DNA from: Verticillium longisporum
Taxonomy: Eukaryota; Ascomycota; Sordariomycetes; Glomerellales; Plectosphaerellaceae
Assembly: GCA_019188255.1 (NCBI GenBank)
Contig: JAETXT010000007.1
Coordinates: forward strand, 4,464,001 to 4,528,000
Direction: 5' to 3'
Length of the DNA stretch: 64,000 bases
Part shown: positions 54,172 to 64,000 of the stretch, piece by piece
How positions within the stretch are numbered: position 1 is the first letter of the stretch
How the letters are laid out: each line of letters opens with the position of its first letter
Notes under the pieces: model-generated
The model's database searches: none
Seen by the model: only the letters and a program-made list of their open reading frames with translations
Told to the model about the DNA's origin: nothing
Program-made: the position numbers and the translations under genes

Positions 54172-56099
54172 TCACGCCTCCTTTGTAGGCTCTTCTTGGC
54201 TGTCCTTCTGCGTCTTTGCATCTTCCGTGCTCTCCTCAGCGACGCTGTCCACCTGCGCCTCCGCTTTCTCGACCTCCTCTGCCGCAACTAGCTCCTCGTC
54301 CTTGACCTTCTCCGGCTCTGTGTCTTGGGTATCTTCCGGCGCCTCGGCTGTCGAAGCGGCCTCCTCCACGGCCTCCTTGGTGAACTTGTGCGTGCTGGAC
54401 CCCGTCTCCTCCTTCATCTTCTCCTCCACAGCCGCGGGGTCCTCGACCTTGCCCTGCGCCTCCTGCAGCTCGCCCGCCGGTTCCTCGTCCGCGCTGTCGG
54501 CCCTGTCTTCGGCCGTCGTCGTTGTTGTCGTTTCCAGGGCCGATTTCTCCGCGTCCACGGACTCAAGCGCCGCCTTGTCCTCCTCCGTTATGGGCGCGGT
54601 TTCAGAGAGCAGCGCCTCGGGCTCGACGGGCGCAGCGCCGGCAGGCTCGGTCTCTGGACGCGCCGCGTCCTCCTGCTGCGGCTCTGATGTGGGCGGGGCG
54701 TCCTCCTCGGGTTCGGCTCCGAGGTGTTCGACGATGGTGCGGTCGTTCTCCGGCGGCGAGGCGGGGGGCGAGGCGTCGTCCATGACCTCCTGGGCGACGA
54801 TAACGGGGACGTCGGCCGTCTCGGCCTCCTCGGCGATATCAGGGGCTGCAGAGATGCGCATCTCACGCAGGCGGCTCGTGACGTCGTGGTCCTCCTCGTC
54901 CGTTTCGAGGACGGTGGTGACGGCGCTGCCTGTGGAGGGGCTGGCGCGGATGTGGCGGCGCGTGTTGGTGCGGCCGATGGACTGGTAGTTCTCATCGGCG
55001 GCGGCGCCAATGTCGTCGTGACCGCCGCGGGATGGGGGCTTGGCGATGGAGATGGCGGCGGGTTGCTGATGGTGGTTGGTGCTGTTGGTGTTGTTGTGGG
55101 GGTGGTGCTGCTTGCCGCTGGCGCCGCCTCGCTCGTCGTCGTCGTTGCTGGGGTCGGAGGCGGCCGCATTCGTCTCGAGGCCCTCGGCCTCCGGGGGCAG
55201 CTTGTAGTTCTCGGCGGGCAGCAGGTCGTACATGTCGCAGACGGTCTTGAAGAAGACGTAGAGACCGGTCTGGCCCTCAATGTTCCAAAAGACGGCGCGG
55301 TGCTGGAACCAGGCGTGGGCGAAGATGCGATGGAGGCGGCGGAAGACGTTGACAAGGTTCTTGACGGCGACGCTCTTGTTATGGGCGTCAGAGGAGACGA
55401 CAAAGCGCGAGGGAAAGATCTTGGGGTCTGTGACGACGTTGGCAGCCCAGTCGAGGGTGTGGCAGCAGTAGTCGATGGCGCAGCAGCTCTTGGGCTGCTC
55501 GTGGACGGCGCAAAGAAATTGCCCCTCGGAGGCGCGCATCTCGGGGCAGGTCGAGGCGCTGCAGGGGGGCGCGTCGAAGAGGAAGCCCACAATGAGTGTG
55601 TTGCATTGGGAGATGAGGAAGCGGCACAGCTCGTAGAGCCACAGAGTGCGGTCGATCGAGGGCGGTGGCGTGGCGAGCTGGATGGCGGTCTGACGGGTTA
55701 TGCCATGGGCGCCGCCGTTGGTGTGGAAGTGGTGGAGAGCGGCGAGGTGTTCCTGGAGCTGAAAGGCCGAGTCGAGCTGTTGGAAACAACATGTTAGAGC
55801 TTGAGATATAGAGGACAGAGATCGCGCAACCACTTCAGGGGGGGCTGCTGATAGAGAAAAGGCTTTGCGATGCAACGAACCTCGTTGAGGGGAACCAGAG
55901 GAGGGCCTGTTGCCATGTCCTGGGCTTTCGTGCCGGGATGGATTCGACGTTTCGCATTTGCCTCCATAATACTCTTCTCAAGCTGCGCGGCCTGGCGATT
56001 CGCTTGTGCGCCCATGGATGGCGACGGAGGGCCGATCTGATCTTCGGCGGCTGGAGGAGGGCTCGGAAGCCGGGGGGAGGGCGGCGCCGCCAAGGCCAT
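54172..56099 (-). CDS. mob3: MOB3/phocein family protein (STRIPAK component) with long acidic tail
   Basis: Leftward: exon 1 is 56099-55881 (MALAAPPSPRLPSPPP...), intron 55880-55777 (104 nt, GTTCGT...CAACAG with a CTAAC branch-like site), exon 2 is 55776-54172; 607 residues. The Mob/phocein domain covers about residues 75-275. It has CSASTCPEMRASEG, HEQPKSCCAIDYCCHTLDWAANVVTDPKIFPSRF and RRLHRIFAHAWFQHR. The Cys pair (C-x4-C) and His pair (HAWFQH) are the zinc ligands of Mob proteins. In Sordaria and Neurospora MOB3 is part of STRIPAK, required for hyphal fusion and fruiting-body development; that role is inferred here. The following roughly 330 residues are low-complexity: a His/Asn patch, then an acidic Glu/Ala/Pro-rich tail to the end. 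Human phocein (about 225 residues) lacks this tail. Confidence 0.92.
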
Positions 56100-56677
56100 T
56101 GCGACGGTGAATGTGCTGCAGGCTATGCCAGATTGTTTTCCGTGTACTTCTTTTTGAAGGATGGAAGCTATGTACAGCGACGCGGGTAGATATCGTGGGC
56201 ACAGGGACAAAAAGTTGTCGTGATGTTAGTAGGTGGTTGGTGGAGGAGGCGCCAATTCAAACGATGCTACAGCAACCAGCTACCGCCAGCAACCAGGAGG
56301 CAAGTGCACACAGACACACCTAGGCAGGGGCAGGGATCCGTCGCAACGACTTCCTTAGTCAGCAGCACCACGGCCCCCGCCATGTCGGCACCCACCTACG
56401 GCGTCATACGCCCTGTAGCTGTAGCTGTAGCTGTAGCTGTACTGTAGAACAGGCCTGAGTTAAGCCGCAGAAAGGCGACTGACTGGATCCAAGTTGAATG
56501 ACAGTAATCCAACACGAACCACTGCTTTCTCGTGAAAAAGTGAGACCCTGTTATTTCTTCCCTCATCAAGAAACTCACACGTCACGCCGCTATCACTGTC
56601 TGCCCCCCTGCCTATATCCTGGAGCCTGTACCTGCAGCAATCCGTCCTCGCACCTGTCTTTGCACGACCCCGCCATC
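56100..56677. promoter_or_regulatory. Divergent promoter region between MOB3 and ZNG1
   Basis: This is 578 bp between divergent starts. It contains an ACACCTAGG motif near 56317 and four perfect GTAGCT hexamers at 56415-56438. A pyrimidine-rich stretch precedes the ZNG1 ATG. No gene is seen. Confidence 0.55.
56415..56438. repeat. GTAGCT hexamer microsatellite (4 units)
   Basis: Four perfect tandem GTAGCT copies followed by GTACTGTAG, in the MOB3-ZNG1 intergenic region. Each unit contains the palindrome AGCT. Confidence 0.9.
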
Positions 56678-58057
56678 ATGAACTTTGACGATGATGCCCC
56701 GCCAGATCTGGTCGAGACTCAGACTCATACCCCGTCTCAGGCGGAGCCGTCACTGAGCACAAAGACGCAGGACGATCTCGAAGAGAAACGAATCAAAGTC
56801 CCAATCACCATTGTCACTGGTTATTTGGGTGCTGGCAAAACTACTCTGTTGAATTACATCTTGACCGCGCAGCATGGCAAGAAGATTGCCGTCATCATGA
56901 ATGGTTTGTTGCGTGCTGCCGGTCAAATTTGGTTGGACCTGTGCTAACGATGCCAACAGAATTTGGCGACTGTAAGAAAACGAAGCAACGAGTGTAGCCA
57001 TGTCACTTTCTGACCAGTTGTAGCCATTGACATTGAAAAGTCACTTACCGTCAACAAAGGGGACGAAAAGGTTGAAGAGTGGCTCGAGGTCGGCAACGGC
57101 TGTTTGTGCTGTTCCGTCAAGTAAGCATCCGAACCCCTCATGCGTGTTCACTTAACAATGCTGACGGCTGCAGAGACACTGGCGTCAACGCGATCGAGTC
57201 GCTGATGGAGAAGAAGGGTGCCTTCGACTACATCCTCCTCGAGACCACCGGCCTGGCGGACCCTGGCAACCTGGCGCCGCTCTTCTGGGTCGATGACGGC
57301 CTCGGCAGCACCATCTACCTCGACGGCATCGTCACTCTCGTCGACGCAAAGAACATTCTCCGCAGTCTCGACGATCCGTCTGGCAAGATCGAAGTCGACG
57401 AGGAGCACGAGCACGACCACAGCAGCAGCCCGCTCATGACGACAGCTCACATGCAAATCTCCCACGCCGACGTCATCGTCATCAACAAGGCAGATCTCGT
57501 TACACCGGATGAGCTGCAACAGGTCAGGGACAGGATCGAGTCCATCAATGGCCTCGCCAAGATTCACGTCACGCAGAAGAGCAAGGTGCCGCAGCTTGAG
57601 GGCGTTCTGCTGGACCTGCACGCCTACGATGAGCTTGCCGAGCTCGACTTCAGCCGCAAAGGCCACAGCCACCTAGACCCTGTACGTATTTCTCCTTGCT
57701 GGGCGATGTGCCTGCAACGCTGACATTTCCTAGGCCATCTCCACCGTCTCCATACCGGTTCCTGTTTTGTCGCCCAGCCAAGAGGCAAAAGTGGACAAAT
57801 GGCTGCGAAGTGTGCTCTGGGATCACGAGCTGCCAGGGGAAGTGAGGACCATTGAGACGCACCGCTCGAAAGGGCGGTTGGTATTCGACGACGGAAAAGT
57901 CAAGATGATACAGGGCGTCCGGGAAATCTTTGAGATTCTGGAGGCGCCTGAGCAGTCAGCGCTAGATGGGCCAAAGCAAGGCAAGATTATTCTCATCGGG
58001 CGCCACCTGCAAGGCATCGATTTTGAGAAAAGCCTCAAATCTGTTTTACTCTCTTAG
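56678..58057 (+). CDS. zng1: ZNG1, zinc-regulated GTPase metalloprotein activator (COG0523/CobW family)
   Basis: Five exons: 56678-56903, 56960-56971 (12 nt), 57024-57120, 57174-57681 and 57734-58057; they sum to 389 codons (388 residues). The GTPase core shows a P-loop GYLGAGKTT (48-56), VIMNEFGDS made by splicing through the 12-nt exon, the metal-binding CLCC ([10 protein letters not shown], 106-109), [10 protein letters not shown] and VINKADL. A short Glu/His patch (EEHEHDHSS) is typical of metal chaperones. The C-terminal CobW_C domain ends in [12 protein letters not shown]. Zng1 hands zinc to methionine aminopeptidase 1, a GTP-driven transfer. The N-terminus [10 protein letters not shown] resembles the short docking motif (CPELVPI-like) that ZNG1 uses to bind METAP1, though without its Cys; that match is my inference. 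Confidence 0.95.
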
Positions 58058-58695
58058 GATTACTTTGACTGGAAATAAATGAAAACAAAGTCAGCCATGA
58101 GAAATCAAGCGTTTGCTTGTAGTGCTTGCCGGGAATGGAGGGAAAGTCAACAGTAGCTTCCCCTTTGTATAAGGTGAGTCGTGAGAGCCAACGGCGCTCA
58201 CGCATCTTGCCCAGGCACACGTCTTGAAGGATACCATTTATTACTTCGTATTTGTTTTGCGAGGGAAATGATCAGCGAAGAGAAAGGCATCAGACTAATA
58301 GCGACGATTATGGCTGGGCCTCACCTAAATCCCTCGTACCTAAATGCTGTGCTCCTCACCGAACACCGAAGCAGCCGGATCCAGACCGAGGGGTGTCTGT
58401 GCACAGGCCATCACATCGGATCCATCTTTGACCGTATCTCCGTGTTTAGCGTTTGCCCAGTTGCAGGCTGTGGAGTGCATGTCAGGCGGCCGGGGGGTTA
58501 ACTTGTGGACAACGCCAACCTCGAACCGCCTAAGCAGAGAAACCTCCAACGATCATAGCTTCGTTTGAAGGCAAAAACCGTACGAACCCTCAACAACGAC
58601 GCCACCCGACACACAAACCCTCTTTATCGCCAACTCGAACTTCGACGCAACGACGCGACACACCCTTGCGACACCAGTCCTCGATAGCTCCCATC
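58058..58695. other. Intergenic region between ZNG1 and NOT2
   Basis: This is 638 bp with the ZNG1 3' UTR and the NOT2 promoter/5' UTR. The 5' UTR side is rich in CAAC/CGACGAC tracts. No gene is recognisable. Confidence 0.5.
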
Positions 58696-61276
58696 ATGAA
58701 TAGACCAGGTAAGGCTTGCATACTTTGCCGTCGTCCGCCCTTGAGCCTCCCGCAACGCAACCACCGCACCCCGCCGATTGCCCGTCCCTAGACGCTGCCG
58801 ACATGGGCATCTCGCGACTCAATGCGACCTTATCTTTCATGGTCCCGTCCATTGAGTCGCCCTTATCGGTTGTGCGACGGCGCCTCGGCCCTGTTTGCTT
58901 GCTTCGCCAGAGCCTGACCTTGTGACGCCTCGCACCACCTCCGTGCCGAACCGGACCTCTGTTCCCTACCGCCCTGGCCGCAACATGACCTCCGACCTCG
59001 AGCGACCGCGCCTTTTCCTGGCTCATGCGATCGGAAAACGTCTCGACTGTCATATCCGCTACTGACCTGTTCATCCCTATGAACGTCTTTGTCGATCGAA
59101 CCCTCGACCTCCTCGTTTCCCTCGGCGCCATGTCCTTCAGCACGTCTTCTGTACTTTGCGCTGACGATGATCGTATAGTAGGCGCAGTACCACAATCGAT
59201 TCGAGGGATGCCTGGTTTCGGTGGCCAGCAACCACAGCAGCAGCAGCAGCAACAGCAGGGACGTTCTGTGTCGAACCGATTACCGAACGGGAAGCTGGGT
59301 AAGGATGCCTCGATAGATGAGATTATGGGACGAGACCGTTTTGCAGCGTGTGTTAACGCTCTGTTTCTGTCAGCAGGCAGCAATGGGTCTGGTTGGGCCT
59401 TTGGCAACGGCATGCCCATGGGAGGAGCGACTCTTCAGAACCCATCACGGCAACTGGGCGGCAACGTTAGCTTCGCGCAAAGCTTGGGCGGGTCGTCGCA
59501 ACCGTCAACACCACTGGATCCTTCGTAGGTGCTGCTTTCCTTCGTCTTTTTCTTTGCGCTTTAGAGCTCCTGCCTCCCCCACCGCCGGAAGGTGCATGCC
59601 GCACACACTGCACCAGCTCTAGGTTCCGCCCGCGCTCCCATCATCACACTCGCCATGGTCTCCGCGCGTAAACGCAGGCTTTTCAAGAAGCGCAACAAGC
59701 CGGGAGCAGTTCTTAAGATCATGGCAGCGCCGTCACCTACTCCGTCGTCTGGAAGGCCCAGAAAGGGCTATGCAGAGGCTTTGAAAGGAGACCGCCCGGG
59801 CGAAAGTTCGAAAGAGTACCTACTCATTGTCCCTCCCGTCATGTTTACCCTTCTACTTCTGCTATGAGAAGGATACCCACATCCGGCCTTTCACCGTCTT
59901 GTTGATCTTTCTTTGCTAACCTGAGACTAGCGAATTCCCCTCCCTCTCGAACAACGCTCAACTCGGAAATGCCAACCAATCCTCTATGTGGGCAACGGCG
60001 GGCTCGCGGGCTGTGAGTGGGCAGGTGCCTCGAAACACGTCTACGCCACTATCTTCGCAGGGGCCTCAGGAAGACCTGTACAACTCGACATCTTCATCTC
60101 GAGGAAATGGTGGGTTCCGCTTCGGCGCCCAAGGAACGGTGGGCCAGCCTTCGCAAAACTCTGCGACGCCCGCGGATGACTTTCCACCACTGAATCGCAA
60201 CGCAAACGGCGAGATTGGCGGGGAGCGGGGGGCCGGCCTCATGTCGTCTCTGGGGTTCGGGGCTCAAGCCCCCAGTGCCGCACCTTCCATACCAGGTAGT
60301 CGGGCTGCCGGCAACGGTCTGTTGAACGCCCTCTCGGCGAACAACAGAAGCTCAGACGCCCAGTCGCCGCCGCAGGCCAACGCTACCACTGCTGGATCCG
60401 CAGATGAAGAAAGGAAAGCTAGCCTGGGTGTGGGCATGTCCGCACCAACGGAATCGCCGTCTCAAGATGCAAGCAACTCGCACAGCCTGGCAGGACTCGA
60501 CGCGGCAGCACATAACGGCAAGGCCAGAGAGACGGAGGACGGAGAGGCATCCGACGCGCAGGACCCGTTAGCTGGCATGGCCCCTATCGACAAGTTTGGA
60601 ATCAAGGGCCTGCGAACCATGATGAACAACAACCCAAGCTACGCTGCGTTGATGCATGGCATGGATCCCAATGACCTAGGCCTCAACGTGAACTCGCCTG
60701 AGTAAGCAACAACCTTCTGATGTTGATTGTTGACTTCTACTGACGCGTGGCAGCCTCATCTCCACGCAGCAATACTCACTGTTCGACGACACACCGCCAC
60801 GGCCCGTGGTGCCCAGTCACCGGCTGCCCGAGTGCTATCAGGTCACGAACGTGCAGCCGATAGAGACCAAGATTCAGAGTTTCAACGAAGAGACGCTTTT
60901 CTGGATCTTCTACAGCTGCCCCCAGGATGTGAAGCAGCAGCTCGCCGCATTTGAGCTGTGAGTTGTTAAAACCCTCTTTCCCTAACAAAGCGATGCTAAC
61001 CTGCGGTAGGCACTCTCGCAACTGGAGGTGGCACAAGAAGCTGCACATCTGGCTCACAAAGGACGAAACCATGACGCCTCAAACGATCAGTCCTACCCAT
61101 GAGCAAGGCTACTACGTCATCTGGGATATCCGCAACTGGCGGAAAGAGCGGGTGCGTCTTCAACCAATTTGACTCCACGAAGCCGAACAGAACGAGACTG
61201 ACACATGGCACAGAGAGAGTTGACCTTGCATTACGAGGATCTGGAGACCTCGTTGGGAAGGCCACCGGCGGCGTAA
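58696..61276 (+). CDS. not2: NOT2 subunit of the CCR4-NOT complex
   Basis: Six exons: 58696-58708 (MNRP), 59188-59524, 59931-60701, 60754-60957, 61010-61151 and 61214-61276; they sum to 510 codons (509 residues). The first two introns are unusually long for this window (479 and 406 nt). The N-terminus has PQSIRGMPGFGG, a polyglutamine run and the conserved block EFPSLSNNAQ. The middle is Ser/Gly/Asn-rich. DKFGIKGLRTMMNNNPSYAALMHGMDPNDLGLNVNSPDLIS and the C-terminal NOT-box domain (CYQVTNVQPIETKIQSFNEETLFWIFYSCPQDVKQQLAAFEL, NWRWHKKLHIWLTKDE, YYVIWDIRNWRKER) are diagnostic for NOT2. NOT2 joins NOT1 and NOT3/5 in the module that couples mRNA deadenylation and transcription. All motifs look intact. 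Confidence 0.94.
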
Positions 61277-62070
61277 ATGGCGTTCAGGACATTGCTTTAC
61301 CCTCGCACCAGCAGATGCAGACTCGGAGAAGTCACATGTGGCCTGGGTTGACATTTTTTTTCGGTTCTCGACGGCACGGGAGCTGTACTCGTATCCTCAG
61401 GGACTTGGGAGCTGCTTGCTTCAGGGGCGAAGCTGGTATGGCAGAGGGGGCAAAGGATCGCCTGGTTGGTTTTGCAAGTCGTATTGCTACTATCGGTACA
61501 CGAATGCATCATTACCATGCTGGCCATTGGCTGGTGACGGAATCGCATTCTCATTTTGATCCCACGACTGCCGTAGACATTGACAAGTGGTGATATATCT
61601 GGTCGTGTGAGCCATGTATGATGCCAAGACGCATGATTGGGCAGGGGTGGGCGATGAGGGGGACTGGAAGATTCCGACTCGGGTTCCGCAACTGGCGGCG
61701 GGCTTACCCCAACTTGGGTGAAGCGACCATCTCCACAATCAACCCTGCTACCTGCGTGCTGCGTGCTGCGTGCTACCTACTCTCTCTAAATCATCAATAG
61801 AGCGAGTGGCTTTTCGCTCATCTCTCATCGGCTGTTCGACTTTTGGATTCTCCGAGTCGATTTGCATCGCGGCGCAGAAACATAAACGCCGGCTGCGATC
61901 AGAACCCGACAGCGAGCACGAGGCAACACCCAAGCGTGGTGACGTGGTCTCTCTCTCTTTCTCTCGCGCGCACTCGTGCTGCTGCAGCCAAACTCTCCGA
62001 ATTCCGGCCCATCACCACCCCAGCCGCACGCACTCTGCCCTCCGACGGCGCATCACACGAAACAGGCACC
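61277..62070. other. Intergenic region between NOT2 and the CUE1-like gene
   Basis: This is 794 bp with the NOT2 3' UTR and the promoter of the next gene. Three GCGTGCT units lie at 61754-61774, and a CT-rich stretch follows near 61950. A plus-strand frame at 61099-61593 overlaps the NOT2 end in another frame and has no domain. Confidence 0.5.
61754..61774. repeat. GCGTGCT tandem triplicate
   Basis: Three perfect 7-bp units followed by ACCTACT, in the NOT2-CUE1 intergenic region. Confidence 0.9.
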
Positions 62071-62827
62071 ATGGCCAAAGACGACAGCCAGACGATTTCG
62101 GTCCCGTACCTCCTCATCCTCCTCGTCCTCGCAGCCGCCATCCTCCGCCTGCTCTTCTTCTCGAACTCGTCAGGCGGCACCCCGCCCGCGGGTCGGCACA
62201 ACCCGCTCAACGTCCTGCGGGCGCGCGAGGCGGCCGTCGAGCGCATACAGCAAATGTTCCCGCAGGTCGAGCGACGGACCATCCTGTGGGACCTGCAGCG
62301 TAACGGAGGCAACGTGCAGACGACGAGCGAGAGGATCCTGGCTGGACGCATCGAGACGGTGAGCTCCTTCTTCTTCTTCTTCTTTTTGCCGCCTCTCCTT
62401 CTCTTTCCTGCTCGAAGAGCTACGGTGTAGACACTGGATACGCATCAGACATTAGGGAGAGGGTTGAAGCCGAGAATGTTCCGCGCTAACGTTTGTGTCA
62501 TAGCCTCCCATCACCTTCCAGCCTCCCCCTCCCGCCGGCGCGCCGGCCACGGGCTCCGGCAGCACGAACGCCGCAGCAGCGGCGCTGAAGCAGGCGGGCA
62601 AGCCGACGCAGCCGGACCTCATCACGCGCTACAAGCTGGAGGGCAAGATCGGGGCGGCCGAGGAGGAGCAGAAGAGGCAGCAGGACCGGACGGGGAAGGC
62701 GTGGAGCCCCGATCGCGACGAGCGGCAGGCGGCGCTGCAGAGGCGGCGCGACGACATGATCTTACAGGCCAGGAAGAAGATGGAGGCCAAGATTGCGGCG
62801 GAGAAGGCTGGTGCGGCGCCGGCTTGA
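62071..62827 (+). CDS. cue1: CUE1-like ER membrane protein (CUE domain, ERAD)
   Basis: Exon 1 is 62071-62358 and exon 2 is 62504-62827 (intron GTGAGC...CATAG, 145 nt); 203 residues, the same length as yeast Cue1. One N-terminal membrane segment (VPYLLILLVLAAAILRLLFF, about 11-30) is followed by a CUE domain (about 47-95: AREAAVERIQQMFPQVERRTILWDLQRNGGNVQTTSERIL) with the MFP and the di-leucine-like end. A Pro/Ala linker leads to a C-terminal charged helix (RQAALQRRRDDMILQARKKM). This helix resembles the Ubc7-binding region (U7BR) of Cue1 and the G2BR of gp78. Cue1 anchors and activates the ubiquitin-conjugating enzyme Ubc7 at the ER for ER-associated degradation. The orthology call rests on domain order, length and topology. 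Confidence 0.85.
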
Positions 62828-64000
62828 GCTGTTGCTCGTTCTCCTGCAGTGGAGGGGCAGCTTGGACAGGGTTCAGGCAGGGCTGAACAACAGGGAGGGG
62901 AGGAGGACGGAGTGCGGAGTAGAATACGGGAGACGAGACTGCTTCGGGGTTTCTGTGTGCATGTCGGCCCAAGTTGTACACTGAAAGAACGACGTATATT
63001 CATGGGGTTCGTGATGTATCGCCTCTGCTGCTATGAGCTCGGTGCGTGGAAGCCAGGCAAAGCGTAGAGCCCCCATTTCTGGTGTGCCGTGAGAAGATGA
63101 TATGAGATACATAGCTATGGCGGTAAGATGTGCTGGACAAGATATAGTAGCACGGCAAGAATACCTGCCCTTCTGATCGTGCCTCCTCGGAGACTAGAAA
63201 CATCAAGCCCGAATTTATGACTTCTCATCGTCACCTTTCTACAGCACGCCTCGGACCCGACGTTTCGGCACCCCCCCTTGCCATTGCTATCTCACCATGC
63301 CATATAGATCGGACAGGGGAGACTCACGAGCTGTCAGCCGAGTTCCGTGGGCTAGCCCTCTCCGTCCTCGCGTCGACCCAGCCAAGTTTGCACAGCATAC
63401 GGTTATGACAACTCTTTTATTCTAGACAGCGTGCATCTGGACCTACTCCCTGTACATGTACATCTGGACGATGGCATTGGGAGGCTTGATGATGCACAGG
63501 CCATAATCTCGCGTATCTAGACCTGATAAAGTACCTAGGTACATCAGTACAATAAGCACGTTTCGTGCTAAGGCCCCGCCACCCCAACACTTTTTGCAAC
63601 GCTTCCCACTTTCACATGCTTTCATGCCCACCGTCTTTGCTGCTGTGAGGTAACGCCTCTTGCTATCCTGGACGCAGGGCTGGATGCATGGCAGAGGTGG
63701 CAGGGTCGGTGGGTTTCGTAAAGTCTACGTGAAATCCCGGTTCTGGGCATTTGGCTTTTTTTTTTTTTGGTACAATTGTCTCACTCCCCTCGTGGACTCC
63801 TGCATCTCGAACCCCTCCTCCTCTTTGCGTGACGCTTTTTTGTCCACGGATATTGCTACGTGACCATTGAACAACGGCCGCCGCGGAACGTCACCCCGTT
63901 CTCTTGTAGCGTGGTACTCGTGGCTCTCCGACATACCTCCTACACCCATTTGACTTTGCTGTCATCGGCGGGCGCCCGATTGCTGTTCGTCATTCGCGTC
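62828..64000. other. Right-edge region with no supported gene
   Basis: This is about 1.2 kb after the CUE1-like stop. It includes the likely 3' UTR, a GTACCTAGGTAC palindrome at 63531-63542 and a T13-type run near 63758. Short frames on both strands lack domains. It probably contains the promoter of a gene beyond the window. Confidence 0.5.

Noticed and set aside
54724..55797. Plus-strand frame of 357 codons, Gly/Val-rich
   Set aside because: It is antisense to the MOB3 exon and has only repetitive composition.
42983..64000. Secondary-metabolite cluster around the Zn2Cys6 regulator
   Set aside because: Neighbours are housekeeping genes (MOB3, ZNG1, NOT2, CUE1) and a gene-poor gap; no backbone or tailoring enzyme is present.

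Overview
This window is nuclear DNA of a filamentous ascomycete, most likely a Sordariomycete. The genes are single transcription units with short GT...AG introns (about 42-104 nt, a few of 400-480 nt) on both strands. The products include fungus-typical families: a Bre4-type transporter, a Spo7-like protein, a phocein/MOB3, a Zn(II)2Cys6 regulator and a fungal MOSC protein. I cannot name the species; Sordariomycetes is inferred from protein resemblance and gene architecture.

Layout. 1-14 kb holds membrane-lipid genes: a 5'-cut SPO7 homologue, a two-HKD phospholipase-D-like protein, a GRAM/VASt/TM sterol-transfer protein of the Ysp2/LAM family, and a large Bre4-like (ArAE_2) multi-spanning membrane protein. 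15-24 kb holds IST1 (ESCRT-III), an orphan 416-residue ORF, the AP-2 sigma adaptin and NMA111 (HtrA-like protease), whose frame is broken by one in-frame TAG. 25-30 kb holds a small basic nuclear-type protein and a J-domain protein. 32-41 kb holds the INCENP/Sli15 homologue and the condensin ATPase SMC2, divergently transcribed from a 588-bp region. 41.5-43 kb holds a MOSC protein. About 8.3 kb (42983-51289) is gene-poor and rich in short repeats. 51-63 kb holds a Zn2Cys6 transcription factor, MOB3/phocein with a long acidic tail, the zinc GTPase chaperone ZNG1, the CCR4-NOT subunit NOT2 and a CUE1-like ERAD factor. The last 1.2 kb shows no gene I can support.

I rebuilt exon structures from conserved protein order, splice consensus and phase. 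In nearly every gene the summed exons come to a whole number of codons. Three introns (51, 54 and 54 nt) are multiples of three without stops, so they are hidden inside long open frames. Three genes (PLD-like, LAM-like, MOSC) appear to need one extra base in a G/C homopolymer to keep their conserved frame, which suggests uncorrected consensus errors or genuine frameshifts. Elsewhere long frames such as SMC2 (3.1 kb exon) and the Bre4-like gene are clean.

I see no biosynthetic cluster, transposon, rRNA, tRNA, CRISPR-like array or clear horizontally acquired island. These are mostly conserved housekeeping genes. The unusual signals are the broken NMA111 frame, the paired chromosome-segregation genes with a GT-rich shared promoter, the dispersed TACCTAGGTA palindromes in intergenic DNA, and the unexplained 8.3-kb gap upstream of a transcription factor.
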